A DNA stretch of 64,000 bases, taken from contig OZ038422.1 of the NCBI GenBank assembly GCA_964036155.1, positions 12,361,201 to 12,425,200 on the forward strand. Reading direction: 5' to 3'. The stretch is from Diploscapter coronatus. Taxonomy: Eukaryota; Nematoda; Chromadorea; Rhabditida; Rhabditidae. A model generated the notes under the pieces. The model did no database searches and was not told where the DNA came from. It saw nothing but the letters and a program-made list of their open reading frames with translations. Made by a program: the position numbers and the translations under genes. Each line of letters begins with the position of its first letter. Position 1 is the first letter of the stretch. Positions 13,201-24,136 of the stretch are shown here, in pieces.

Positions 13201-13401
13201 ACATCTACTTCCTGCACATCGCTGTTTGCATCTGCAATGCATCCATTCCACTCATACATTCATTCCCCTCGCTTCCTGCCAACCTGATGCATTTGCACTT
13301 GCCGATGCAGCGGCCGATCCAGATGCATGTTCGATTCGTCTGATCTGCCTCAGCACGGGATTCGGATGGTCGTTGTTGAAACGGCGCTTGAATCGAGGCA
13401 T
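10274..13401 (-). CDS. SANT-domain protein, SNAPC2-like (candidate snRNA-activating complex subunit)
   Basis: Hand-spliced protein of about 522 aa on the minus strand. It starts at 13401 (MPRFKRRF), four bases after an acceptor (TATTTTGCAG), and ends at 10274. Order: basic N-terminus, Ala/Ser linker, acidic stretch (DVDEEGQEQ), then a SANT-like helix set (NWKSTELKSLFELLKAYG ... VAKYGDVYLSRSTEEI). A helical region (FVDAGHEITRRFYP, FQETINESLSQLF) follows, then SWENIHKFILGV and THLTPLDASVILRMLDEIEE. The C-terminus is Gln-rich, then Met/Pro/His-rich. The succession 'Trp-led SANT, helical middle, ExIxKfl, SAxxVLxLLxxLxEE' parallels vertebrate SNAPC2, which serves RNA polymerase II/III snRNA promoters. 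This is a pattern match by eye and could be another SANT chromatin protein. A His/Pro-rich tail of this length is not usual in SNAPC2. Confidence 0.45.
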
Positions 13402-14174
13402 TCGATCTGCAAAATACTGATCAGAATGAATTTATCGAAAAATGGAAAAAGAAGCAGGCAACCAGTCAATAGAGAATCCCTCTCTCCTCTTCACACAGAT
13501 TCTGCAATAACTTGGCGCGCGAATGAAGCGTTCTAGGCGGAGCGTTTTTCCACGCACGTAGTCAGGACCATCAACAAAGGTCTTTGTTAATGGACCCGAT
13601 TGCGTGAGGGTGTAAATTTGAATAAGATGCGAGTACTTTTGTTCCAACTCGAAAGAAAGGGAAATAGCGTAGTAGAGAAGGAATAAAGAAAGGATACGGT
13701 TAAACTTTCGTTTATGAACGAATCAAATGAGAAAAAAACAATTCTAAAACATGACGTATTTATTTATCAGTGTGCAGAAAGTGAAATGCACAATCGCATA
13801 GACAGGCGTGGCAGGATAAAAATCTCAAATGAATGCGAGTAAAGTGCAAGATGAAAAGATTCATTTACAAGAAAGGCAAGTAAAGGGAAAACCCGATGAA
13901 TACAAGGCTACGAAGATCAGAAACATCATGAAAAAACTAGGGAATTCAAATTATTTTCAATCAAGTGCAAGATTACTTAGTACAAGAAATAATGAAACCC
14001 CAATTGGGGGAGTGGTGTGAAATAAATGAGTGGGGAATTGAGTTGAAAAGCCGAATTGAAAATATTTCAGGCTAAGGAAGAGAGACCAAAATGAAGGGAG
14101 GAGCAGGAAAAATGAGGAAAGGTGGAAGAGGAGGGGATAAGGATGTTGACTGCTGAGCCGGGGTGAAGAGAGCT
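13402..14174. other. intergenic: upstream of SNAPC2-like gene, downstream of Argonaute gene
   Basis: About 770 nt. It should hold the promoter or 5' UTR of the SNAPC2-like gene (near 13402-13700) and the 3' UTR of the Argonaute gene. Open frames of 60-70 codons exist on both strands but have no splice context or family resemblance, so I do not call them genes. Confidence 0.45.
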
Positions 14175-16316
14175 TCAGGCGTTGACGTGGCGATCGGCCA
14201 TCACAGTGTCTGCATGGCTGATTGCCAGCTCGTCCTCAGGAGCATCGTCATTCATCTCCCTGAACGACAAAAATTATCCAGGCTATTTTTGACAAATTCA
14301 AAACGTGGGTGAAAGAAATATTGACGAACTAGTGAATGCTTTCATGTGAATATCGCGAAAATCCTACACTTTCTCCTGAAGAAGGCAGACCCCTCTCTTG
14401 GCATATTCAGTGGCAACGTCGAGAGGAGCGGGCAGGGAGGTGGTCATCGAGCAGATCTGATGCAGGTGCGCCAAGTCGAAGGTCATCGTCTCCAGGGCGT
14501 CCATCGACAGATTCAACTCGTCGTAGAAGACCGTGTAGCAGAGAGTCGCTACAGAACCCTGCAAATTGGAGATAGATGAGATGGAGGTATGAGACAAGTT
14601 CACCGTGGGAATTATTTCAATCACTGTACACGGCTTTACAAGCCTTATTCTTTGATGACTTCCTACATTTACCTTAATTGTGGTCAGAGAAAAAGATAAC
14701 TGTCTTTGTCTCTTGTTTTTTCTTACCATTTCTCACTATTTGAAATGACAAGGCTTGTAGGCTGTGTACAGAAAAATCATTACAAGTTCTTAAAAGATGA
14801 ACCTTGTGAATTCATTCACCTACCTGAAAAGTGGTGGGAGAATTGAGGAAGAACTGCTGCTTGGCAGGGCCGGTGAGCTGCGAGTCAACCACGACGCCAG
14901 TAGGGGTGTTCTGCTTCGAGGGACAATCTTCGGGGCTGACCTGAATAGACGAACTTGATCAAGGACAGAAGCAAAGCAAACGAACATCGGTCTTGAAGAT
15001 GTGAGTGTTGTCCTGTCGCTCAATGGCCATGAAGGTCCATTGGGGAGCGCGAGGCAGCTGGACGAAGACCTGCTGGAGTCCCTCGTGGATGATCTCACCC
15101 AGCATTGTGGACATCTCGCCCTTCGTCTGTCCGTTCCAGTAGATCACTACTTCGGAAGGGTGCTGTCCCTGGTGACTCGCTTCGTACTGTTTGATGACGT
15201 GAGCGATGATCGCCTTCGCGGCCGCTGCCTTCTGAAATCATAATATTCGATGCCTGAACAAATGTCCCTCGGTAATTCTGGTTCGGCCTACTCAGTCCAT
15301 CTACACTCACTTTTTTGGACCACCCATTCCAAATTTGAAAGAAAATAACTGAAGTGCCGTTGCAGAAGGTAAGATTGTTTAAATTTTACCGTGTAGTGCA
15401 GTTGCAATTTTCAGGAGAGTTATAAGTCTGGACGGAACAAGACAACTTTCCTTCAATCAATCTCACTTCATTCAACTCACCTCCGTATCCTTGTCATATC
15501 TGAATCCTCCCACGAATTCCTGTGGGTTGATGTTGGAGTTGGCAGCGAATCCGAACACAGTGCACTGCTCCTTGGTCTCTCTGTTTCTGCCTTCGACAGC
15601 CGACTGCGCGATTCCAACGATCATCCTCTCCTGCTTCAGATATTCCCCTCTGCAATTCCTTCCTTTTCTCCAAGAATTGATTTTACTTTTTGTGTGAAAT
15701 TGCCGAGTTTTTAAATGCAAAAAATATATTGTAGGTGCTCGGCGAAACAATTATTCGCATGCGGAGTATGCAAGAAAATGTTTTTTTTCTCGAAAAAATT
15801 GTTGTTTCAAGATTTTCGAAAAAAAAAATAGAAAAGCCTACCTGTTTGTATCTCTGAAAGTCAGCTTTTCCAGCGAATCATCCTTGTCGAATCCGTACAC
15901 CTGAAAATCCTTGATTAATTTCAGAAAAAAAAATAAAATAACAAATTGAAAAAGGCGAATTGTGAAAAATTACCGAAATGATGAGATCATTTTCCTCATC
16001 CCTTGCCACCTCGGCCTGTGGCTGTTCCTCTTCCTCCTCAGAGCTTGAGACTACTCTTCGGGCTCGGTTGACCTTGATTTGGGCCTTAGAGAGCGCCTTG
16101 AGCGTTATCTCAGTCGCCTTAAATTTTTGAATAGTTGCGGTGCGATGCAATTTTTCGCACCACAATTGCGGTTGAAAGTTGCAAGTCTGCATTAGGCTTT
16201 AAAATAGGTTGTGATTTTTTTTTACTTTCTTACATGCTAAATATACTAAAATCGGATTTGTTCAATTATTTTCTCTAAAAAAATAAACTAACCAAATCTC
16301 TATCCAGACGAGCCAT
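14175..16316 (-). CDS. Argonaute-like protein reduced to a PIWI domain (WAGO-type), 5' end uncertain
   Basis: Eight frame-keeping exons encode 342 aa if the ATG at 16316 is used: 16293-16316, 15974-16117, 15842-15900, 15481-15649, 15231-14986, 14940-14824, 14558-14370, 14255-14175. A basic/acidic lead (EEEEEQPQAE) is followed by the PIWI core: CTVFGFAANSNINPQEFVGG, SEVVIYWNGQTKGEM, QWTFMAIERQDNTHIFKTD, TGVVVDSQLT, LCYTVFYDE, MTFDLAHLHQICSMTTSLPA and EYAKRG. The last block is characteristic of nematode WAGO Argonautes. Slicer positions look lost: the YRDG Asp is Asn (YWNG) and the HYHVLWDD His is Thr (CYTVFYDE), so RNA binding without cleavage is expected. No N, PAZ or recognisable MID domain is encoded here; full Argonautes have 800-1000 aa. 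Upstream candidate exons (16658-16630, 16588-16470) lie in the palindrome, but I could not join them in frame with confidence. Confidence 0.7.
14625..14770. repeat. short hairpin element in Argonaute intron
   Basis: TGTACACGGCTTTACAAGCC at 14625-14644 is matched by its near-perfect inverted copy ending ...GGCTTGTAGGCTGTGTACA at 14751-14770, with a pyrimidine-rich ~100-nt loop. It lies in the intron between exons 14824-14940 and 14370-14558. This looks like a small MITE-type insertion or a structured intron. Confidence 0.6.
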
Positions 16317-16467
16317 GCGCGCAGCTAATCTGATCCATTCGCAGTTGATTCACATGTTGCCTTCCAATCTTCCCAGCTTTCTTCGAAGTATTCCTTCGAA
16401 GAAACTTACTCGTTCTCGACTAATTTCTTGTTGTTGTTCGCCGTTCGGAGACGGAGCCATATAGCTT

Positions 16468-17287
16468 ACTAGGGAAGCATCTGACCTCGCCTCGGCGATA
16501 TGAAAAACGGATACCACCATCATGTTCTTCATGAAATTCTGATTCGAAATATGCAAAAATTAGCTGCCATCGAAGACGGGTTTGCGTGCTAGGACCCGTC
16601 GAAAAATTAAAACGAACGTCATTGCTCACCTAAGCCGGTCTTGAGGGAAAGAAGACATGAGCAGCGCGGTGCAGTGGTAGTGAGATGAGGATGAGGAATG
16701 AAGAGGTACTATGCCCTATGTTATCGTATTTTTACTTTTTCAAGGGTCGATACCTGAATACTTTTGCAAAAATTATTCCGTCATATTTTTGCATAAATTA
16801 GCATGATATAATTGTGTAATGCCTCGACTTATTAATTTTTACAAAGAAAAATCATTTGAATCAATGCGAAAAATAATAATACAGCAAAATGGTGATAATT
16901 TAATAACGACGTATAATTATAATAAGTCGAAGCATTACATCATTATATTATACTAATTTATGCAAAAATATAATGGAATAATTTTTGCAAAAGTATTCGG
17001 GGGTATCAATCCTTGAAAAAGTAAAAATACGATAACATAGGGCATAGTACCTCTTCATTCTCATCCTCATCTCACTACCACTGCACCGCGCTGCTCATGT
17101 CTTCTTTCCCTCAAGACCGGCTTAGGTGAGCAATGACGTTCGTTTTAATTTTTCGACGGGTCCTAGCACGCAAACCCGTCTTCGATGGCAGCTAATTTTT
17201 GCATATTTCGAATCAGAATTTCATGAAGAACACGATGGTGGTATCCGTTTTTCATATCGCCGAGGCGAGGTCAGATGCTTCCCTAGT
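16468..17287. repeat. 0.8-kb palindrome over the 5' side of the Argonaute gene
   Basis: Left arm 16468-16834 and right arm 16919-17287 are inverted copies of about 368 bp around an ~85-bp AT-rich centre. The outer ~220 bp are almost identical (one or two differences). The inner ~120 bp near the centre differ more. Read outward from the centre, each arm carries CTGCTCATGTCTTCTTTCCC, a predicted 41-nt intron (left copy 16629-16589, GTGAGC...CTAG) and an open exon containing ESEFHEEHDGGIRFSYRRGE. So the arms look like a duplicated promoter plus first exons facing opposite ways. The right copy meets a stop just past the arm end (CCTAGTTAA). A transcript through both arms would fold into a long hairpin. 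Confidence 0.85.
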
Positions 17288-18370
17288 TAAGATAAAAATT
17301 TTATTTTAAGCATCGACAAAAGTGCGAGAAACCCGTTAAAAAAGTTTCGAAATTGTTATGCTTGCCGAGTGGTGCTCGCCAGCCACAAGTTATTGGCAAT
17401 TATTTATTGCCTAGCACAACAAGGAAAGTAGACAATTTAGGAGAATTGATAGACAGGAATTAGGACCGACCGCCCAAGACGGAAACAGGAGATGAGACTG
17501 ACTGGTCGGGGAAGAAGGAATGACCAATCAGTAGTGAGTCGGTGGTTGAGGAGAGAACACGATAAATGGGAAAAGGTGTCGAGTAAATGAGCAGTCCGAT
17601 AGGCGGCACTGGCGGGAAAAGGCGAAAGTGGGGAGGAAGATGAGAGATTAGAGAAAAAGAATTGAATAGTGAGCCTAACAAAAATGAACTTTCAAAATTC
17701 GATCTGATTTTAGGCATTTTTGAGTGAAAATTCTGAACAGGCAGAATTCATTGTTATTGTGCCTGGTAAGAACATGTTCGAGCAAATTCAAAATAATCAA
17801 TTTTTCAGAAAATCAAGTGCAATTGATGAAAGAAATGAGGCGAATTTTGAGATATCGGGCAGAAAATTTTGAACCTCGAGACAAGTTAAATTTCTCTAGA
17901 AATCAATCACCTGCTTAGTCGTTTACGATTGATAAAATTTTGAAAAAAAGACAATTTTCAAGAATTTCTTTTTGAAGTAAAGTTTTCAAAAATCGTGAAG
18001 TAATCGAATTCAATGCAGCATTCGTGAATGCACTGATCTACGTCAGGACCATTTTTGCAAATCTAATTTTTACAGGAAACTCTAAAAAGTGTTAAAAATC
18101 GAAAAAAAAAAAAAATAGACGCGAAATCTAGACAAGAAAATGAAAATGAAGTAGACTGACAAAAATCAACCACTTTGCAAGAACTGATCATCGTTCATTT
18201 GTTCGTGCGTCTATTTTTTGTTGATTTTTCAGCTATTTTTTTTTTTCGATTTCTCGCCATTTATTCGTTTATCGTTTATGGATCGTGTTCTTCGATTGAA
18301 TTACAAAAACCTTCATAAAATCTGAAATCTAAGTTAATAAATATTTCGTATAAGATATGCTAAATCTCAG
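17288..18370. other. intergenic, no gene seen
   Basis: About 1.1 kb of AT-rich sequence between the palindrome and the kelch fragment. Neither strand offers an exon chain with family resemblance. In particular I find no PAZ or MID exons that could complete the Argonaute gene. Confidence 0.45.
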
Positions 18371-18735
18371 GTTACCCTCCGATGGCATACAATTTCCCGT
18401 TAGCGACAATGAGCGAATGATGTTCTCTTGCATAATTCATATCAGCGATTCGAGAAATTCGACTGTCAACTGAGGCTGAGGGGTCGAAACACAGACAGGA
18501 TTTGAATGGATTAAAATTACTAAATATATAATGATACATTATTTATCATACAAAATTAACAACCCTAATCCTCCAGTTATGTAAATTCGTCCATTTAGCA
18601 ATGAAATTTCGAAATAATCGTCTTTCTGAAATCTCTCCGACTTCAATCCATTCCCGTTCGTCATCGGATAATCGATACATCTTTGAACTGAATTTCATAA
18701 TTCGAATTTTATTTATCAACAACAGTGAAACCAAA
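18371..18735 (-). pseudogene. kelch-repeat gene fragment
   Basis: On the minus strand this stretch reads as two kelch-repeat pieces: RLSDDEREWIEVGEISERR (around 18690-18620) and, further down, DSRISRIADMNYAREHHSL followed by ANGKLYAIGG and a stop near 18371. It is clearly related, at DNA and protein level, to the F-box/kelch gene at 52373-53618 (there RLSDDEQEWIEIGELPDRR and ADMKYAREDH...KLYAIGG). No F-box or upstream repeats are found, and the frame shifts between the two pieces (the part after ISERRLFR moves out of phase with its homologue). I interpret it as a truncated, decayed copy in opposite orientation. Confidence 0.65.
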
Positions 18736-19092
18736 TAAGAGCATACTTAATCAAGAAAAGATACATAGAATCAGGATAATAAGTTTTATATTTACTTATT
18801 TTTAGAAAGGAGCTTCCAAAAACTCGTAAATTTAAATTATAATTCTGACAATTTGTTGGTTTATAAATAGAAAATCACTCACAAATTGTCAGAGACGATG
18901 GCTGCCTGCAGCATGTCGGAATCTGCCTTGCACTGGATGAGAAATTAGCGGGAAGCTTCCATGTGAAAGACTCGCTTGATGAGCTGGAATGCCGAAATAT
19001 ATTAGTGTCGGCGGTGCATGAAGTTTTCGTTTGAATTGCCCAACCCGTACCGCGGATGCGGAATTTAATTTAAAAGTCTAAGACTAACCTCT
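18736..19092. other. intergenic, no gene seen
   Basis: About 360 nt between the kelch fragment and the GTPBP3 stop codon. Nothing recognisable on either strand. Confidence 0.4.
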
Positions 19093-22000
19093 CTACTTTC
19101 CGATGCACAGCTTCGAGAAGATGTTGTCGAGAATCTGCTCTGTGACTCTGCCCCCGACCATCTCTGCATAGGCTTCCATTGCCGTCTGCAGATGGTCGCA
19201 CATTATCGCCGGGTCCGTCGCCTCTGCGGCCAAAACCAATTCGTCCAGTGCACAGCTGAAATTGATGGGGTTTACTTCAGAGAGGAAAAATGAAAAACGA
19301 ACGGCAACTTGTAGTTGCCGTAATATCGTAAGGGTTTTCGTCTGTAAATATCGTAATTTCATAATGTCGCATGCCATAATATGAACGAACACAGTTCCCT
19401 TTTCTGTTTCCGGCTTACCCTTGTCACTAATCTGGTACTTGCAAGCTCACATTTGAATCTCAATCAATTCAACACAAATCAAAGTTTACTCAATGAATTG
19501 GCAGAGACCTATTTCAAGCGAGAAAAATTAACAGAATGCCTAGCTGGCTAAGAAGAGAAATGTCAAAATACATGTCAACACTTACGAAATAATTCAAAAT
19601 ACAGAAAAAGGATGCGGATTTTCGCATATAATATTTATCGATTATCTGCATCTAGCTCCATTACTTATCAATGCCTTACGACATTATGACATTTACAGGA
19701 AAGTCTAACGACTTTGCGTCTTATGATATTACGACAAGTGTAATTCGCCAAAAATGAACAACCTGAGAAGTGCGTGGTCCGCCAGACATTCTTGCTGCTC
19801 GTTCGGGCATAACTCGCCGATCCACGATTCGAGGGTTCGAGACAATTCACCCACACCTGCAAAGTCAAGCGCTCACGAGAATCCATCTTACTTTCAGATT
19901 TGGAACTTCTTAATGGCAATTCAAACACTTTGCGATTACTCACTACTTTGTTCTCATGTCGTTCGAAAAGTCCAAGGTCTGCTCATTTCCTTAGTCCTAC
20001 CTTCAGAAGTGAGTGCACAGGTCTGCACGCGGTTTCGAATTCGTCCGTGCTCGAATGCAGCAATCTCATTGCATCTGTCGTTCATCAGATCTGCCTTGTT
20101 TTGAACGAGAATCCAGGGCGCTGCTTCATTAGCATTCTCCTGTATTTCATCGACCAGTTCATCCAACTGCGCAAAGCTCATTTCCGGCTCGACGACGAGC
20201 AGAATCAGATCAGCCTCAGTTAGTCTGTAATTCATTGCTTTCGGGTCTGCGCATTTGTCTCATATAGGTAGAGTCTCCAAGTAGATATACCAAATCGTGT
20301 TTCTATCAAAAAATTCGTTTCTGCAAAGGAGCAGCGCGTTTGGGAACTCTGCCTATAGATGTGCAATTCTCCCAATAGAGTCAGGTTCTCTTCTTTATTC
20401 GCGGTCTCTTTTCAAAAGTCTGCGGGCAATAAACTGGGTTTGGAAAAGTACTGCACGAACCCTTATTTGCCATAGAATTATGTCTGAGTAGACCTACTTC
20501 TGTTTTGCCCTCCGAATGCCCTCTTTCTCGACCACATTATCGCACTGCCAAATACCCGCTGTGTCTGTGAAGGCCACGGGAATTCCAGCCACTTCGAGCC
20601 GAGTCTGCAACACTTATTAACTCTGGCCTGATATGCTAGTCCTGTCCATTAACGGTAGAAGAATCTTTCAACTACATTTCATTTTCACTATTTTTAGCTG
20701 GGAATGAGAAATAACATGAAGGATAAGGTGAAAAAACGAATATCTGCCATTAAGAAGAGTCTTTCACCTCGACAATGTCCCTTGTAGTTCCAGCCAATTC
20801 AGACACAATTGCAATGCTCCTGTTGGCGAGTGCATTGAGCAGACTGCTCTTTCCCGAGTTGGGTCTGCCGCAGAGCACCACTCGCAGTCCTCTGTGGACG
20901 ATCTCCGCCCCTCTGGCCAACTGCAGCAGCTGCTCTGTCTTCACGACCAGAGGATGGATGTCCTTTCTGCAATCAACTCCCCTCCGTACTTCTCTTGCCT
21001 CTATTCCGGGTGTATACGATATTTGACTTTGAAAACTTTCGACGCCGACTTCGATTTCCTACTGTTTGAAGCTGGCGCATTTGGGGATTTCGCTTCGAAA
21101 AGTTTCAAATCAAAGCCTCGTGCACCCCGTCCCCTTCCCCTTCACTTACCGTACGTCCTCAATTCTGCTCTCGACGTGCTCTCCAAAATCCATCAACACG
21201 AATGTTCTGCCAATCAGATCTGCCAGTTCATCTCTGCAACATTCACTTCATCTATTGTTCCAAATTTCCCTCCCAACCTGATTTGAACGGCCTTGTGTCC
21301 GCCCCTCATCTGGCTGTAGGCCACGATCCTCTGTCGCTGTGTCTCTGCATTGATCAGGTTTTGCAGACCTTGTACTTCGTGCAAATCCATTTTCCCGTTG
21401 AAAAATGCCCTGAATTCGCTTTTGAGTGAACAGTAGAGAGTACAAGCTCCGTCCCCTACAAAAGCGAGGCAAATAATAAAATGGTAATGATAAGAGAGAT
21501 CTCCAAAATAGGAAGCGATTCATGCTTAGAGTGCGAAGTCGTAAAGTCATGGTGCCGATCGACGATAAATCCAATTAAATGGTTGTGTCAAAAATCAGGC
21601 CGAAACATTCGCATTCGCGCGTCGTCACGGGGTTTTGTATTGCGAAAATGTGTTCATTTGGGAATTCGGTTGAGCCATTTTTCTGGATTTTGGGTAGCTT
21701 CTTGTAAATTTTTCGACTTCATCAAAATCTCAGTAGCTTTTGTGGATATTTTGCCACAACATTTGAGCGATTCTTGTGCAACTTGGGAAACTGTTTGCGC
21801 TCTCTAAATGAAAAGCACCAATTTCTTCACCCACCTCTTAGAGAATTCCCCCCTTTTCGCATGTCTGACATCCTCGATTGCAGAGAGTCGGTCTGCAAGC
21901 GCGCTGGCCACAGCTCTGCTTCCATGAATGTAGATCTCTGCAGTGTCCTCTCCCGTAAATGTGGCTGGTCCTGAACAGAGAAATTTTCGTCATACCGTAA

Positions 22001-22561
22001 AATCTAAAATAAAAGTTCATGGACTTCTATTTTTCGATTCTCAAATTTTCAAATCGCCATAACCCCTCATCTAATGATCGTAATCACTTCAAATCTGACT
22101 AAATCACTCTGAAGGATATCATAAAATACTTGCTGGGGTGATTTGAGTTGGTAATAGATAGTTCTGACGTTTTGCGAGATTTTTATTTTAGATATTACGA
22201 TAATTTGGAAATGTCGTTACTTTCATGAAGAAAAAGAGACGATATTTCCAGATCACTTTTTTTCTTACACACTGTGACGATATCTTCAAATTAGCCAATC
22301 GAGGAACCAAATGAACGGAAAGCGAATACCTGGTAGATATACGGCCATAGCCCTGTCGATGAGTGAGGAAGTCTGCCTGTTGCCTGCCACTGCAGCTGCA
22401 GGCCGATTGTCGATAATCTCTACGAACTGCAGACGACGCGGCTCCCACTTGGCTCTGCGGGTGATCTGCTGCAGAATGGGCAGGCTTCTGTTGCCAGAAA
22501 TTCGGAAGACGGCAATTGCAGAGGGCAAGGCTCCCGAGCTCAGCGCGAAGATTGTCGTCAT
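19093..22561 (-). CDS. GTPBP3: tRNA modification GTPase GTPBP3/MnmE
   Basis: MnmE-family GTPase. With MTO1/MnmG it makes the C5 modification of wobble uridine in mitochondrial tRNAs. Exons joined in frame on the minus strand start at 22561 ([20 protein letters not shown]), 15 nt after acceptor GCTTTCAG. Visible order: N-terminal tetrahydrofolate-binding domain ([34 protein letters not shown]), helical domain, then G domain with P-loop GRPNSGKSS, switch I AGTTRD, G3 DTAGIW and G4 NKAD, then the C-terminal helices ending in LCIGK. The terminal CIGK Cys is the conserved MnmE catalytic-site residue. The ATG at 22561 gives little targeting sequence; a mitochondrial presequence may be short or come from an upstream start. 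The following gene (SOCS) begins transcription upstream on the same strand with a 152-nt gap. Intron 21480-21830 contains a dispersed repeat. Confidence 0.92.
21500..21815 (+). repeat. dispersed intronic repeat, copy A
   Basis: This stretch of a GTPBP3 intron matches 62405-62735 in a GH31 intron in the same plus-strand direction. Shared blocks include GATCGACGATAA, GTGYCAAAAATCA, CCATTTTTCTGG and the end GTTTGCGCTCTCTAAAT. There is no reading frame in common. It appears to be an old non-coding repeat family, both copies antisense to the host gene. Confidence 0.6.
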
Positions 22562-22712
22562 TGTAGAGGGAAAAACTGAAAGCAACGTGCATGAAACCGA
22601 AAATGTGAAGCAAAAAAGCACTGAACAATGAAAAGTAGTTATGTGCGATTAAACGCGCAATTCGACAGTAACAACGATCAATTTCCTCTGTAGAAAATCT
22701 CTATATAGGCTT

Positions 22713-23955
22713 TTATATACAGTGAGATTTCAATATTTCATAGCAATAGTTGAGATCTGGTATGATGAATTTGGAATCGGAAACGTATGTCCGCAGTTTG
22801 GGAGACAGTCGCTGCAGAGCTGCTGGCATTTGCTTGACTGGGTGGAAGTGGAGTCGAATGTGCAGACGACAGAGATACTGCAGGGAGGGTAGAAGTTGTA
22901 GACGGCTGAAAGCAGAAACAGCTGATACGAATTGAAATAGAGGACTTTTAGAATATGTTGGAGGGTCAGAGGACAAGAGGATTGAGTATGCCGGAGAGGA
23001 GGCGATTTTATAAATGCAAAGATATGGAGAGGGCACAGCTGGAATTAAGTATAGCAATTTGACTGCTACTAAAACCCGGTGAAAAGTCAATACTATTCTC
23101 CCCCACTCCCACCTTTTCCCTTGTCTTCTTTGTCGGGGTTCAATCGGCAATTTAGGCGCCAAAATGTCAATTTCAGTGAGCTTATAATTTTTATACCAAC
23201 TTTATCTCTACTTGACCCTAACCCCTACCTTCCCCATATTCATTATTCAATTTGCTGCTTCTCCAGATTATTCAATCTTCTGGCCGCCCTCCGGCTCTCT
23301 AGTCTATTAAAAAAACGAAAACGAAACAGAAAAAGACAGACCTGAGTGGCTGCGTGAGTTGCACTTCACTGGCCTCTGCCTCTGCGCCCCGTTTGTGCAT
23401 GAGCATGTGTCGTTCTCCACTCCGAGATTTCTCGATTTCCTGCTCGAGCAGCCGCACTGCACAGTTCGTCCCTTTCACGTTCACGAAGCCGTCATTCAGT
23501 CTGATTCGAGAATGGTAGACTTTTTCTGGAACAAATGGATGGATTTGATTCATCCAAGAGAGTCCACTAATTACCGTTGATTTTATAGCTGACAGTGAAG
23601 AGGAATCGGTCGCTGTGGCTGTCACGCAGAAGGAATGTGCCGTTGCTGCACAGCAGCAGCAGTCGCTCTGCATCCTTCCACTTGATGTCTCCCCAATACC
23701 TGTAACATGTCATAACCCAGTAACTTGTAAATGACGTAATGACGAAACGCAAAATGACTAAACACGGTAGAAATTGGCAGGGTTTGTGCAGAAAAGGAAG
23801 CATTTCGTCAAATACCAAAAAAAAATTTAGTCATTTCACGTTATGCCATTTGCAAACTGTTCTCCTTCCTCAACTCACCAAGAGCACTGCTTCACATCGC
23901 TGTCACTCAAGTCATTCGAACATCCGGCTATTGGCTCTGCACATTCACCGTTCAT
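22713..23955 (-). CDS. suppressor of cytokine signalling (SOCS4/5-like)
   Basis: Small adaptor of about 200 aa with an SH2 domain and a C-terminal SOCS box. SOCS proteins bind phosphotyrosine and recruit Elongin B/C-Cullin5 for ubiquitination of signalling proteins. Exons: 23955-23879, 23699-23575, 23519-23342, 22905-22713, all joining in frame; the last uses acceptor CTGCTTTCAG. SH2: CSWYWGDIKWKDAERLLLL, GTFLLRDS (phosphotyrosine-binding Arg), FLFTVSYKIN, YHSRIRLNDGF. SOCS box: LPSLQYLCRLHIRL (BC box) and LSPKLRTYV. GTFLLRDS and SLQYxCR are closest to the SOCS4/5 branch by eye. The start ATG is 11 nt after an acceptor (CAATTTCAG). The N-terminus is only ~25 residues before the SH2 domain, shorter than vertebrate SOCS4/5. 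Confidence 0.85.
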
Positions 23956-24136
23956 AGGTTCGTTTCTGAAATTGAGAAGTTGTCTGAAAAATCATTACCA
24001 ATGAGAGAAAAAATATCGAAATGATCTAACATTTCTAGAGAAAGAAATAGCAGATGAACCTTCAAAAATAAATATTTATTGGACGATTATCTGAAACATA
24101 CATACACAATTGAGATCATGTGCGAGATATGAACAT

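Noticed and set aside
13829..14020. 63-codon plus-strand frame starting with ATG
   Set aside because: No splice context or family resemblance, and it lies in the likely 3' UTR region of the Argonaute gene.
16470..16658. Upstream exons in the palindrome as part of the Argonaute CDS
   Set aside because: They splice well to each other (41-nt intron), but joining them to the exon at 16316 needs a 10-nt microexon or a frame change. I left them out of the CDS and described them under the palindrome.
22713..23162. Longer open frame before the SOCS box
   Set aside because: The part upstream of 22905 is intron; acceptor CTGCTTTCAG joins the SH2 exon to the SOCS box in the correct frame.
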